A model generated the notes under the pieces. That model did no database searches and was not told the origin of the DNA. It worked only from the letters and a program-made list of their open reading frames with translations. From Spinacia oleracea (taxonomy: Eukaryota; Streptophyta; Magnoliopsida; Caryophyllales; Amaranthaceae), in NCBI RefSeq assembly GCF_020520425.1, contig NC_079487.1:66084398-66148397 (forward strand): a stretch of 64,000 nt of DNA, read 5' to 3'. Position numbers and translations under genes: made by a program. This document shows positions 33,510-45,639 of the stretch, piece by piece (the first letter of the stretch is position 1; each line of letters begins with the position of its first letter).

Positions 33510-36279
33510 TGTAACACCCCGACAATTCTCTCTTTTCTAAAATAATCTTTTAATATAAAACGTAGAGAATTATCAAGGCATTATCGCCCGTGTAAAAACG
33601 TAACGGCTTATTCAGAATTTTGCAGCGGAAAACATAAAACTAACTTTTAGGTTCATAAATAATCTATTACATATTAGGTCCAAACCAATTAACTGAAATA
33701 AGGAAATACGAATAGTACGACAAATTTCAAATCCAAGTTAACAAATTAAATCACTCAAGTAAACAAATAGAACAACAAGCTCTCTAATCCCGATCCCAAT
33801 GGTGCATCATCTTCAAACCTGTAGATGGGCAACGCTTATTGATCCTTAGAGACTGCTCACCAAAGATGGGTCATCACAGGATCAATAAGGCATAGCCATG
33901 ATCAACACACACAAACAAAGCACGTAATCAGCAAAGCTGAGTACTACATACTAAAACAACAACAATCCTAGCATGATACTATCAAACCAACAACCCTAAC
34001 ATGATACTAATAAATATAAGTAAGGACAGACAAAACATAATAATTTGACGATTATACTTGACTAGACTAAGCTAGGCTTAATAACCATAATATTATTTTA
34101 GTTGAAATAGACAATGGACCGAGTTGACCATCCAGAAGTCTTCACTAAGGAAGACGAGGTACGGGCGCGACTCCGTAACCTCAGTGACCTGCGATATCGA
34201 GGAACGTTTAAATAAAAATAGGACACGGTGATCAATCCGGTCCCAGAAAAGGCCATGGGCTACCACCATGAACCCCAACTCCTGTTTGTCCGTCACTTCA
34301 GACGTGCACAGTCTAAAGCTATTGCTATTCAGTTTCACTTTACATGATTTACAAATTGAGATTCCGTTATGACTCAACCATTACATAAGACAGACAATTC
34401 ACATTTGTTCACAACTGTTTTTATCTTGGAATTAAGTAAGTGATCATAAAAGCATCAATCAAGACTCATTCCAACTTAACCAACCTTTCCTTTAACCATG
34501 AGCAACCCTGTATATGGGCATAAAGTTTCAACTTACTAAACAAGGTCCTCCGCCCTTATAAAGTAGTGAAAAGATAGAAAGGGAACAACAACCAATTGAT
34601 CCAACCCAATCATATAGAATAATCTAGTGTTCCCAACCAACATGTTTGTATCAAACATCCATACTAACATGTTACAGTTCTTATAGTGCAAAATAAGTTC
34701 AATAAGTTTGTCCAACAGTATTAAACATGCACATTCAATATAACCCAGTTCGTCCATAATATCAACATCACCAAGTTCAACAATAATATCAACATAACCA
34801 AGTTCAACAACAAGATTCAACATGGTTTCATCAATTAGCACACATTCCAAGCACACAGGTATGTACGTACCTTGCATAAACAACTAATAGGCCACTTTAA
34901 CACTTTCAAAAGTCGCCTAAAGAGAATTCTCCGCCTAAAACAACCAACAAGGATTCCCAATCAATTTCTAATCATTCACAACTATAATAAAGCATTCTAA
35001 ATACATCCTAAACATATTTAGAACCTTCCCCAATATCCAAACTTGAATGTTTGATTTCCTAACATCATAATTATTAAATTACTGATTGAAATTCGTTGAA
35101 AACTCTTCGCAAACATCATACTTTAAATTTTCAGCAATATAACTAATTTCAAACTACTCCCAAAACTTTGAAATCATAAAAACAATAACTTTAATAATTT
35201 ATAATCATTCTACCATGATTTCAAAACTATTAAACCTTTAAAACCTTAAAATTTCATGCTTTAAATAATTAAAATTCAAATTCCAATTCAATTACATAAT
35301 CTGAAAATTAATAATTTGATTATGCAAAACATATAATCTGAAATTCATAATTAAATTATAAAACTATAAAATTTAATTCAAGAAAACATAAATTAAATTA
35401 ATTAAACATAATTAAAACATTAAATTAGCTTAGGGTTAGGAGTAAACCAAAAAGTGAAGGGAGGAAGAGCTGACGGCGGTTGGTGCAGCAGCACGGCGAT
35501 GCCACAGTGGCAGCGCGGCGATGGGTGGTGGCGCAGCAGGGTGACCGAAGGTGGCTGGTGGTGCAAGCAGGAGGAAACGCACGCAGAGGAGAAAGAAAAG
35601 GAGGAGTGTTGATGCTTCGCGAAGGAGAAGGGAAGGGGCCAACGACCGGTGCTGGTTGGTTGGCGGCAGCGACGGGGTGCAGGTGGCTGTCGCAACAAAT
35701 GAACACAAGCATTAAGGAGGAGAGAACGAAAGGGAGAAGGAAAACCGAAGGAGAAAAGGAGGAAGAAGAAGTTACCGGCGAGGAAGGTTGCACGCGACGG
35801 AGGAGGAGCGTCTGAGGTGGTTGGCCGGCGGCGTGAGGGACAACAGCAAGGAGGGCGGCGGTGGCTGAAGCAGAGAGAGAGTTTGCTTGCTTTTCACGTG
35901 AATTGGAGGAGAGGAGAGAAGAGGGTTTTTGGCTTTCTTGATTTTACGTGAAGTTGAATTATGGGTTGATAATATGGGTTTTCTTGTTTTGGGCTTTGTC
36001 AATTTGGGCTAGGATTAGAATTGAGTTTGTTTGAATCCAAAACCAGTTAATATTGTTTTCCAAATTCAATCGAACGTGTTTTCGCAATTCAAATTCTTTT
36101 CAACATAAAATTCTAAAATTATTTTTTTTGATTTCATAAATCGTTGAAATATTTAGAACGTATAAAAATAAATTACGTTAAATATATATTTATTACTAAA
36201 CTTCATAAATTCTATTTAATTATAAATAATATACGTTAAAATATATTTAATAAAATTTATAAATTTACGGGGGATTACA
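33510..36279 (-). repeat. Tekay-like 5' LTR
   Basis: It has the same length as, and no difference that I can find from, 25691-28460. It is the 5' LTR because gag lies downstream of it on the minus strand. Confidence 0.95.
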
Positions 36280-38847
36280 CTCCTTCCCGAACGAACATCC
36301 CGTTAAGGGTTCTTTGATATGGGGGAAGGAGGGTGGTTTGTTTGGCCTTGTTAAGGCGTAGCCCAGACAGGCGGTCAGCAATATCTTCCTCCGTTGGTTC
36401 ATAGCCAAAGCCAAAGGGAGTAGATTTGTTGGGTAAAGGATGGAATGTGCATTCCTTCTTCCTTATGCCCAATGGGGTTCCAGGGAAATAACCTTGAGCT
36501 AACAGCATTCTAGGGATGACTCGGGATGCGTGCGGGTCTAGGAATGCTGGATCATAATCTTCGATGAACTAGATTATTTCTTCCATTTGAAACCCGTAAA
36601 GGTCGTCTGCAGTTTCGGCCGTTCCAACCATAGTACAACTGACGTCGAGAGGAGGGGCGCGGATTTCTAGTATCACCCCGTTATGGTTAAGTTTAACCAT
36701 TTGGTGCAAGGTAGAAGCCACACCTCCTAAGTCATGGAGCCAAGGTCGCCCCAAGAGGAGGTTGAAAGTGGGCTTGATGTCGATTATTTGAAACTCCGTG
36801 GTGCGTGCCACAGGCCCGGTTTGTATGGTAAGGTTGATTTTTCCCAACACAGGCCTTCGGGAGTTATCATAAGCTCGTACCCCTTGCGTGGAGGTTTGGA
36901 AGTCATCGTTTCCTAGCCCCAAGCAATGGGCGGTTCGCAATGGGCAAACATTAACCGCCGAACCATTATCTACGAGTGCTAGGGGGATGTTTTGTACTTT
37001 GCATCCAACTACTAGATAGAGGGCTTTATTGTGAGCACCCCCTTCTTTGGGCAAGTCTTTGTCAGTGAAAACTATGGCCTTTTCTCCAGCATCTCTCGTG
37101 GCGTGGTTAACCAATGAGTCAGGTGTGATATCTGTTGGCACCGAGATGAGGTCAAGTGAGCGAATAAGCTTTTCGCGATGTTCCTTTGAAGTACACATGA
37201 GATCCCAGATGGTAATCTCGGCCTTGGTTCTTTTTAGTTGCTTCAAGAGAGGATTTCCAATGACTTCCGCGACGGTGGTGTGCCGTCCATTCTCAGGAGT
37301 TTGTCTGACTGGGATATCGTCCATAGGAGGTGGGCGAATATCCGATTGATATATCCTTCTGGATCGGGTGAGATTGTCGACTTCGGGTTCCTGAGGGGTG
37401 GTGTCAATGAGAGCATACCCGGGCCAAGTTTCAGTAAAGAGGTCATGGCCCGATACTTGAGATAGGTAGATATCTTCAGAGTCATCATCCCACACACCGC
37501 ACACTTCTCTCTCGATTCGATCCACAGGGACCATAGCGAGTGGTGCACCTTAAGGTGTAATATACACCGTAGGGTCGAAGTTCTCATTTTCTGGTTGGTC
37601 GAGAGAGACGTGACAAGAGCCGAGTGGGCTTTTGTTGTTGTTGGGTTTGCTAACGTTAGGGAGAGGTATCATGTCCTGGATTGTATTTTTTAGGTTCCAG
37701 CAGTTTTCAGTGTCATGTCCATTTCCTTGATGGAATTTGCAATAAGTACCTTCGACCCAATATTTGTTCTTGACAGGAGGGTCACGGGTGGGGCCTATAG
37801 GTCTCAACTTTCCTTGATTGGTTAGTCTTTCGAAGGCTTGTACCAAAGTCGACCCGAGTGGGGCAAACTTTCGGTCTCGGGCCCATCTTCCAGGGCTTCT
37901 TCGGGCGGGAGTCTCCTCTACGGCATGGACTTCTTGGGCTTGGGATGTATTGCCCCTGTTGTAGGTATTGCTTTTGTATGCGGGTTTACTTTGTATTGTT
38001 TTTGCGAGATCATCATCGATCTTTATTCCCACATCATAAACTCTTTTGAAAGTGTCAAGTCCCAGGTACCTAAGGTGCTGTCTGTAGGCCAGGTCCAGGT
38101 TGTCAATGAATTTTTGCACCAATTCTGTTTCGGGAGGCCTATTGATTAGCTGGGCCGCCTGATCCCTCCATCTATCAAAGTAGGTTGTGAAACCCTCATT
38201 TTTCTTTTGGAAGAGAACTTCCAGCTCGCGTATGGTGACTTGAAAATCCATGTTTGACGAGTATTGCTTGATGAAGACATTGACAAAGTCTTCCCAAGTG
38301 GGGAAGAGCTTAGGGTCCTGGTGATAGTACCATTTGAGCGGCACAGGTTCCAAGGAAAGACAGGTAAATACATGGACTTGTCCACGCCTTTCAAGTTCAT
38401 GGCATTCACAAAGCTCAATAGATGATCACGGGGATTGTCCGTGGCTTTAAACTTTGGTAAGTCAGATGAACTAAACTTTTCTGGTAGTTTTCCTGGAAAA
38501 GGTTCAGGATCGAGGGAGAAGTACTTGCTCCCCATGGTTTGCTGTAGGACCATTTTTTCAATCCTCTTCTCGTTATCGAGGTCGTTTTTGGCTTGTGCAG
38601 CCGCTAAGGCTTCGTTTTCCATTTTCAGTTGGCCCATGAGTTGGGTCATTTGAGCCATCTGGTCTCGCAATTCTTCGATGGACATGTTTGAGGGTGCGAA
38701 TCGAAGTTGGGGAAGCGGAGATCCTTGAAATGAGGGATGACGGACGGAGCTTGGAGTCACTAAACCTGGTGTTGGCGATGTATCTTCGAGGCGCACTAAC
38801 CGTTGATTTCCTGATCGACACCAAGTGGCAGGACCAGTCCTATGCAT
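36280..38847 (-). pseudogene. Family A gag-protease polyprotein, copy 1, N-terminal and protease part
   Basis: Domains in order: a coiled-coil-like N-terminus (MSIEELRDQMAQMTQLMGQL), the retrotransposon Gag core (PTWEDFVNVFIKQYSS; ETELVQKFIDNLD), a CHHC knuckle (YCKFHQGNGHDTENCW), then a retropepsin with ALVDNGSAVNV and FNLLLGRPWLHD. The family A protease carries DNGS where DTG/DSG is usual, also in copy 2. Copy 1 is broken by a small deletion near 38365, a stop at about 37550, a stop at about 36569 and the Tekay insertion at 25691-36279. No RT follows. Confidence 0.85.
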
Positions 38848-40060
38848 AAGATAAGCTAAAGTTTAGGTCCCAAAGTTTCAAGTATTACTTAGTCTAGACT
38901 TCGACTCTCTCTATTGGTTTTTCACTCTTTCTTTTGTTGGTACACTTTTTAGTTCTTTCTTTTGGTCATTCTTTGGATTTTCGAAACACTTGCCCGTGTG
39001 ACATTTATAATTATTGGCATGTTCGGTTTCGGTGCCGAGCATTGTCGTCGTAGGAGGCCTAACAACGACGCAAAGAGTTATTATTTTTTATGAGTCGCTT
39101 TTAGAATCGAGTGCTTTTCTTACGCCCTCGTAGCAATTCTTTTTGCGAATGGTTTTTTTTGTGCTACGTATTTTCCTTTTGCGCGGGCGCCGAGGCTGCT
39201 GCGCCTAACCAGAAGGCCAAGCAGCAACTTCAGCGCCCAGCGTAGGGCGTGAGAAATTCTGGCGCCCAGCCAGGGGCGTTGAAAATGCGTCCCTGGCTGG
39301 TTCTCGTTTTCTGTTTGCGTCTACTTTTGTTTATGCGACTTCGATTTTGCATGCTTGCGTAATGACGTCCTTTACGCGTTGTGCAGCGTTTGTGGGATTC
39401 GTTACAGGCCATCCCGAGCGTCACTTATTTTTGTGGCGATCGTTCGGGTTTGCGGAACACGTATTTCGGTATAACTCTTTGGCAAATTAATTTATGAATG
39501 TTTGGGAAATTTTTAAGGTCGTTGGTTCGCTAACATTGTTTGTCACACAATCACATATTTCGCTACACATTACTAACATTACATCATGAGGCAATAATAA
39601 TATGTCATGCAATTTATGATAGGCTTCTATGGGTAGTTTTTGCGCCTGGCTTGGTATTGCTTCTATCGCAGATCCACCACATGCCACGGTCGGGGTAGTG
39701 CTTTCAACAGACGAATTTCGTCCCAGAAGGCCAACCCGCAAGTGCAAGCCAAGGGGGCATGCAGGCGAGAGGGACCTAGTGGGCGAGCGATTGGGTTTGG
39801 GACGGGTGTACTACTAGCGAAAGTGCCGAGTGGACAACATTCGAAGCGTATGCAGCCCCCGGTTGGCGATGGGTATCCTTCGTCCCAACTCCCGAGATGA
39901 AACACCAAGGGAGCCAAGATTCGTTATGCGGTTCTGTCAGTTCACATTAATATGCTGATTTTCAGGTCGTCCCAACTTGATGGGGAAATAAACGCGGGGT
40001 AGGATCGTTTCACCCTTCGGCTATTTTGATTACCTACAAGCACGAGTATTTCCTTCACTA
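38848..40060. other. Family A 5' UTR, copy 1
   Basis: This long non-coding leader lies between primer site and gag. It holds a palindrome module at 39228-39286 and the segment duplicated at 18981-19346. ORFs here (39229-39917) have no recognisable domain. Confidence 0.65.
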
Positions 40061-40079
40061 TCCCCAGTGGAGTCGCCAC
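40061..40079 (-). other. Primer-binding site of family A, copy 1
   Basis: On the minus strand, TGGCGACTCCACTGGGGA starts one base after the 5' LTR. It is not the initiator-Met type. It resembles the tRNA-Arg-type sites reported for Tat/Ogre elements, though the tRNA assignment is from memory. Copies lie at 57861-57879 and 19328-19346. Confidence 0.7.
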
Positions 40080-41534
40080 TGTGAGGGGGCGAAAAAGCAC
40101 GAGGCTAATGCGTGACCTCGTCCCTCATGGGTGTGACGCTTCTTTTTGTCAAATCAAGTGTAATTGGATTTCCTGTGAGTTTACACCCAATTGACTAGTA
40201 ATATAGGAGTCGCCATTCAGTTTTTAACGACAATGAGAAAAACTGACAAAACCCGGTTATCGTGACATAAAGGGAGTGCAATTATGTTTGACCACGACGG
40301 CCGTAGGTTCCCTTGTGATCCCTGGTGGTGGGGATCGCTCAACGTACACCCGCAGGGTAGAGATTGAGGGTTCGGGGGACTGTAACTACCGAGAGGAGTA
40401 CTCGCTCTTCGATAACTCCAGAGGCAGGATATCCTTACTAGCTCAGCATAAATAATTGAAGGGACATGTGTTAACTATTAAACTAATCTGAGTTGATTGT
40501 ATCAATATGCAACATATAGTACTAGAACGAGCGCGATTATCTGATTTAGATTGTTTTAAGGGACCTAGCATGATAATCCAATTTCCCAAAAATATCATAT
40601 TTATTAAGAGTGATCGAACAATCAGATTTTAGTTAGTTTAACAGTTCATAAAAGGGCGAGGAAAGCAATTAAACCATGGAAAAGGGACACATTACGACGC
40701 ACCCTTGAGAGGTGCGTCACGGTTCTCAGAAAACTAACCACTTTGACTTTGCTATTTCTCCTTTTATTTAACGAATCTCAAATTATGGGACAGGATACAT
40801 TCTGTTCGATTTATGGATCGATTGCGACAGAACGCGTGATCAGTTTTGCAGCGTGAGGCTTAGGCTTAGGGGTTTAGAGTCAATACTCAGAATAATAATT
40901 GTGTTGTCCTTTTCACGTCGAACTTAAGGCCCTATTTATAGAAAAAAGTTCGTGGAAAGATAGATTTGTAGAACTCTAATCCACGAGGAATTAGGAAAAA
41001 ACACGTACCAGGTATTTTCAGCGCCCAGGCCTGGGCGCCGAAGATTTCGGCGCCCAGAGCCAGGCGTTGAAAATAGGAGCTGGGCTGTTTTTCTTAGTCA
41101 GATTCGGATTCCTAGAATCCGGAGTATTTGAGATTTAATTGAGTCTTTTAGTGCGTATTAACCTTGTGACGGGATGCGTCTGGGCCCGTTACGAACTCTA
41201 GGCTCGTTAGGATTTTAATTAATACGTGACTCTTATTTTCGAATCATATTAGGAATAGGATTCTCTCATAATCTCTATCTCATTTAGGATTTATGTTGGA
41301 GTGCAACACCTAATTCTGACAGGTTTCTATCTTTTATGACTTGCCACTTTTAACAACTACCCATTACGGCAGTTAATATTTTTAGCAGGTTTCCATAAAT
41401 AGCAGGTTTCGGGTGAAATGAAAAGGGGTGATCGAGATTCGTTATTTTATAGGAGATGCGTTGTCAAGTGGAGATTTACGCTTTCATCATCGAACCTTCC
41501 CTTCCGGGAATCGGGACAAAAGTAGGTGTCTACA
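40080..41534 (-). repeat. Family A copy 1, 5' LTR
   Basis: Nearly identical to 19347-20804, with a few substitutions and a one-base loss at GGGGGCGAAA. It holds a palindrome module at 41015-41074. Confidence 0.93.
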
Positions 41535-42713
41535 ATTGGAAAGATGGATAATGTATCTTTCCAGCAAGATATTATTTGCTAGAATATGAGTTTGTATGAA
41601 GAAGCTATGAGCGGTAAAAGATAGAAATTTATGGGACGCACGTAACCGAACTAATCTTGGCAACGCAAATCATTTATTGCGCCCATTGACCTGCGCAAGA
41701 ATTTTCTTGAGCACCAATGACCAGCGCAAGAATTTTCTTGCACTTGATACAGTTTCTGACATATGCAAATTAGATTTAAATCTGGTTTAGCGATCCTAAT
41801 TCTATCGGAATTCTGCTAGTCTACACTATAAACACAACCCTTCATCACCCCAAAATTATAATCATCAATTCAGTCTCACTCCTTTGATATTCTGAATTTT
41901 ATTTTCCCTCTCTGGTATTTTCTAAATCTTTGTTGAAGTCCCGTCTTGTATTCTTAATAGTTCTGTCGTATTAACTCTTGTTAAGAAGAACTATGTCCAC
42001 ATAAGCATTCATATCATCCAATTACTTTAGCCTAAACTGAAGAATCTAAATGGAAACTCTGCCGGAATTGAAGGAAGGATAAAGATCTAAAAAGTCAGTA
42101 CAAAGGTCGTTCTAAACTATATTGTCACGTGCCATATAAACTGTTTTGTTGCTTTTATCACCATTATAAATTTCCTAACTTCATGCTGGTTATTCATAAC
42201 ACCTAATAAGATATTCTTTGGATAATTCGGATTATTGCTAGGTACCTTAAATTAATCTAAATCATCCTCTTGGCGTTTGTTAGTTGATATATGTGCATTA
42301 AAAGTAATCCAGATTACTAATGTAGTTTGACGCATGTCCCGTCAACATTACGTTGACCGTTATATGGGCTAATGCTGGGCACTCCCCGTTTTAGTAATGT
42401 CACCCAAACCCTCAATCTCTACTTCGATGGATGTATGTTGAGCGATATCCACACCAAGGATCACAAGGGAACTTAAGGTCTTGTGGTCAAATACTGGAGC
42501 TTGAGCCCAAAAGTTGCTACTCTTGTATCACAATAACAGGGTTTTGTCTGTTTTCCTCATTGTCGTTGGAAACTAAATGGCGACTCCAAGTTCTAGTAAA
42601 CAGGAGGCTACGGCCACCCAAGTTAGTCCCTGTTTACTTAGTATTGCTTGCCACACATCCACGAGGGAAGAGAACGAAGAGACCCTAAACCCGTCTTTTC
42701 TGCCCCCCTCACA
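41535..42713 (+). mobile_element. Family B 3' LTR, last segment
   Basis: It ends CTGCCCCCCTCACA, matching the family A LTR end in the same sense. It includes shared LTR words such as AATGGCGACTCC, GAGCGATATCCACACC and GGATCACAAGGGAAC. A palindromic module of family B type is at 41672-41745. The segment is the continuation of 16537-16764 and 18529-18980 beyond family A copy 1. Confidence 0.75.
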
Positions 42714-42812
42714 TATTTGGCGGTACTTTCTTCTCATTTAAAATAACCAGCATTTTCGATGGAAAACTTACTCTAAAGATTCAGCATGCATGATCCCCCC
42801 ATAGGTATAGCT
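42714..42812. other. Short spacer between LTR fragments
   Basis: Ninety-nine bases with no feature seen. Probably the 3' end of the internal region of the Tekay-like element whose LTR follows. Confidence 0.3.
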
Positions 42813-44200
42813 TGTAATACCCTGTATTTTTTAATAACTTTAAATTTCGGGACAAAACTTATTTTAAAGAAGGTAGATTGTAATACCCTGTTTTTTTTAA
42901 GACTAAGTTTCTGGGGAAAATTCTTTTAAGGGGGATAGATTGTAATACCCCAATATCTTATGATTTCGTAATATATAATTTATGGCCAAAATATAGTCAT
43001 AGTTCTTATTAAATCAATTTCCATTTTTAGATAGTCTCTTTTAATATTTTCGGAAAGTTTAAAAACAATATTTACTGTAAGTAGGACTTTTATAAGGAGC
43101 TATAAATACCCATGAACCCTAATTATTTTGTAAAAGAAAACAAAATATTGAAAAGTTATGTTTTTGGCCGATGGCGATTTCAATTTTTTCCTCGCAATGG
43201 TTAATGCGTGAGTTTCTTAATGTTGTAAGGATTTGACTTTAATTTGCCCACCAATTCATCAATTATCATTAACCTTCTTATTCCATCACCAATAATCATA
43301 ATCATGCGCAACAAATGCATACTTCTGTTTGCCGGCATGTGGATTCGAAGGCCTTTCGCCTGATCCTACAGCTTGTGTAATCGTGTATTTTCGCTCAAGT
43401 TGTTTATATAGTTGTTATTTTAATTTGGAAGGGAATCATGCACATTTAGTCCTTTCAAATTGCTTTTATATATGTTGATTAATAGTTTTAGCCCGATTTA
43501 TTTTTACTAGTGTTTTACTGTATTATGGAGTACTTAGTATGTGAAATCATGTTTTATCTATTTTATGTGTTGCTGGTAATACAGTTTCCCTTGATCCTTG
43601 ATTATTTTTTATTAGCAAATTATTTGCGTGACACTTTTGTTTAACTTATTATTGATATAGTTTGCATGGATTTGATGAGTTAGTTCAAGGCAGAATACAA
43701 TTTGGCTAAGTAAATTGGTTTATGATATTATATTTGGGATTGATCAAGGAATTATTATTGGGTATTAGTTTTATTGTCGTTAATGAGTTCAAGAGAATAG
43801 GGATAGTTATGTCATGATATTATATTTGGGATTTTGTGCCTCTATTAATATAGAGGTTAGTGACCCATAATGGGTATCGAAGATATTAATCATTTTTAAA
43901 GAGAAAAGGTTGAGGTTTACTATATTTTGGGTTGAGGCTCGACGTTATAGACCTTAGTCCTTGGCATATTGGTAAGGAGATGATAACCATTAGTAGAGGA
44001 GCAAGATACAATCTTTATTATTTTCTTTATATCTCCAAAGTGGGATTTGGTCCAAATGTGACCTTGACTCGGAGAGTCTTTCTTGTAGCTATTGAGAGTT
44101 TCAAGTTTTTATACTTGTTGGTTTATTTATTCGAATTACCCATGTCCAAGGCTAGGTATAGAACAAAGAGCGTGTATTAGGAATTTATTTCATTTTAGTT
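42813..44200 (+). mobile_element. Tekay-like LTR fragment with triplicated start
   Basis: TGTAATACCC occurs at 42813, 42879 and 42941. The second and third are each preceded by a purine tract (AAAGAAGGTAGAT; AAGGGGGATAGAT) and a GTTTC/GGGAC block, as upstream of the intact Tekay LTR. From 42941 the LTR continues with a TATAAATA box at 43101-43108. The 3' end is not visible. The Athila-like LTR takes over somewhere near 44200. No gene is seen. Confidence 0.6.
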
Positions 44201-44249
44201 GCATTTAGGGTCACATTTTCATAAGTTATCGTTGTCGTACTCTATTACG

Positions 44250-45575
44250 CCCCGTTTGTGTTTTCTTTAATGTTTCAGGTGATTTTACGGTCATTTGGAT
44301 GCTTTCGGAGTGTTATGAGTTGATTTAAATGATGAACGGATGAGATGTTGACTCGAGGATCATTACATGTCTCTAGGGATAATTTTGAGTCAACAACGAA
44401 GCTAAACATTATTTTTCTAAGCATCAAAACGGACAAGCGTTAACTCTTTTGATGATATCTCAAGTTCTTCATGTCAGAATGAGACGATTTTTATTGGGTT
44501 AGAAAGTAGGCTTCAAGAGCTTTCCAACCACAAGTAACACGTCCCCATAGGCATTATAGAACAAGAGTTATGACATAAACAAGGTGGTTCGACTATCCGA
44601 TTCGCCCACAGCCCAAAACGATGGCCCGAATCTTCTCCTGGGGCGCGAAAACCATCAACCAACCAGCGGGGCCGCTGGTTTCTCCGCCCAGCTGACTTCC
44701 ACGCGGAATCATGTGCGTTCGCTTCGTGATCGTCCAATTAAATCATAGCTTATGTAATTGTTATTTTTCCTATTTTGTTTAGAATATAGGAAGCATATAA
44801 ATACTTCAAGGGAATGCTTTTATTTTCCCTTAGGTTTTAATTCTCCTAGAATTCTTTTCTACGTTCTTTTTTCTCTCTTCTACTTTCATGAACCCTAGTT
44901 TTTATTCTCCATATTCCATTAACGTAACTCTTTGAGGTACTATTAGTTTCTCTTTTATTTATTGCTTTTATTATGTTTTCATTCTTAGACTTAATTTTCA
45001 TTGTTTATTTCATGGTTGAGTAGATTGTTTCTAGGGTTTGGGAATCCATGTTTATATCATGAATCTTTATTATTATTGTTGATGGTTTCATTATTCATTG
45101 ATATTTCTTGTTGATTTGGTTTATATCTTTAATCTTTGCAATCTGATCAATTGTTTGATTAAATCTTGCTAATAGGGTTTAGAATCGAAAGATCGGCTTT
45201 TAGAGGCTTACCTACAACTAGCAATTCTGAATATGTTAGCGATCGTACTGCATATGTTGAATCGAGAGTGTTAAGACCCGACCATAGGATTAACTCGTGC
45301 TCTAGATACTTTGAATACTTGAATTGTTGATGATGTTTTAATTGATTTTGAACTATGAACATGGTGAACCATTGCCCTGGATCTTTTAGTTTATTTTCCT
45401 ATTTATTTTAGTTTAAACATTCAATCATAAATTTCGTGACATTGTTAGTTTTTCCATACCTTGAAAGCTATATTTAAATAGACATCTCTCTGTGGATTCG
45501 ACCCTGCTTACCCTACTACATCGTTAGGAGGTTTCGTTAGGATTTTATTTTTGACGGGTGTATGACAACCTATCA
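44250..45575 (+). mobile_element. 5' LTR of an Athila-like Ty3/gypsy element (start approximate)
   Basis: It ends GACAACCTATCA directly before the primer site. CTCTGTGGATTCGACCCTGC near the end and a TATAAATA at 44796-44803 are typical of Athila-type LTRs. A GC-rich patch (44580-44710) gives a spurious minus-strand ORF. The true left border could not be set. Confidence 0.65.
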
Positions 45576-45578
45576 AAT

Positions 45579-45599
45579 TTTTGTGCCGTTGCGGGGGAG
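45579..45599 (+). other. Primer-binding site of the Athila-like element
   Basis: TTTGTGCCGTTGCGGGGGAG is a mutated form of the TGGCGCCGTTGCCGGGG site usual in Athila-type elements. Confidence 0.7.
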
Positions 45600-45639
45600 A
45601 CGACTAGATTCTATTAGTTTTAGTTTGATTATTTGAACT

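Larger units (their letters stand above)
25691..36279 (-). mobile_element. Tekay/Del-like chromovirus (Ty3/gypsy), recent insertion, defective coding region
   Basis: LTRs at 25691-28460 and 33510-36279 are both 2770 bp. All landmarks in them are offset by exactly 7819 bp and translate identically, so they appear identical. The TSD CTCCT is at 25686-25690 and 36280-36284. Minus-strand order is 5' LTR, primer site, an upstream ORF (32298-32894), gag, protease, RT, RNase H, integrase remnants, polypurine tract (complement of 28461-28475), 3' LTR. The gag-pol frames are full of stops and deletions. Confidence 0.93.
18981..41534 (-). mobile_element. Family A copy 1: Tat/Retand-like gypsy element lacking RT and integrase, with a nested Tekay element
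   Basis: The left LTR (19347-20804) and right LTR (40080-41534) differ at few sites. The element reads on the minus strand: primer site (40061-40079), 5' UTR, gag-protease (38847 down to 25303, split by 25691-36279), an antisense gene, then the polypurine tract and 3' LTR. Removing the insertion leaves about 11.6 kb from LTR to LTR. No RT, RNase H or integrase sequence lies between the protease end and the antisense gene. Beyond the 3' LTR is an extra 366-bp copy of the primer site and 5' UTR (18981-19346). GTTGG and ATTGG at the two outer borders differ at one base. Confidence 0.85.
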
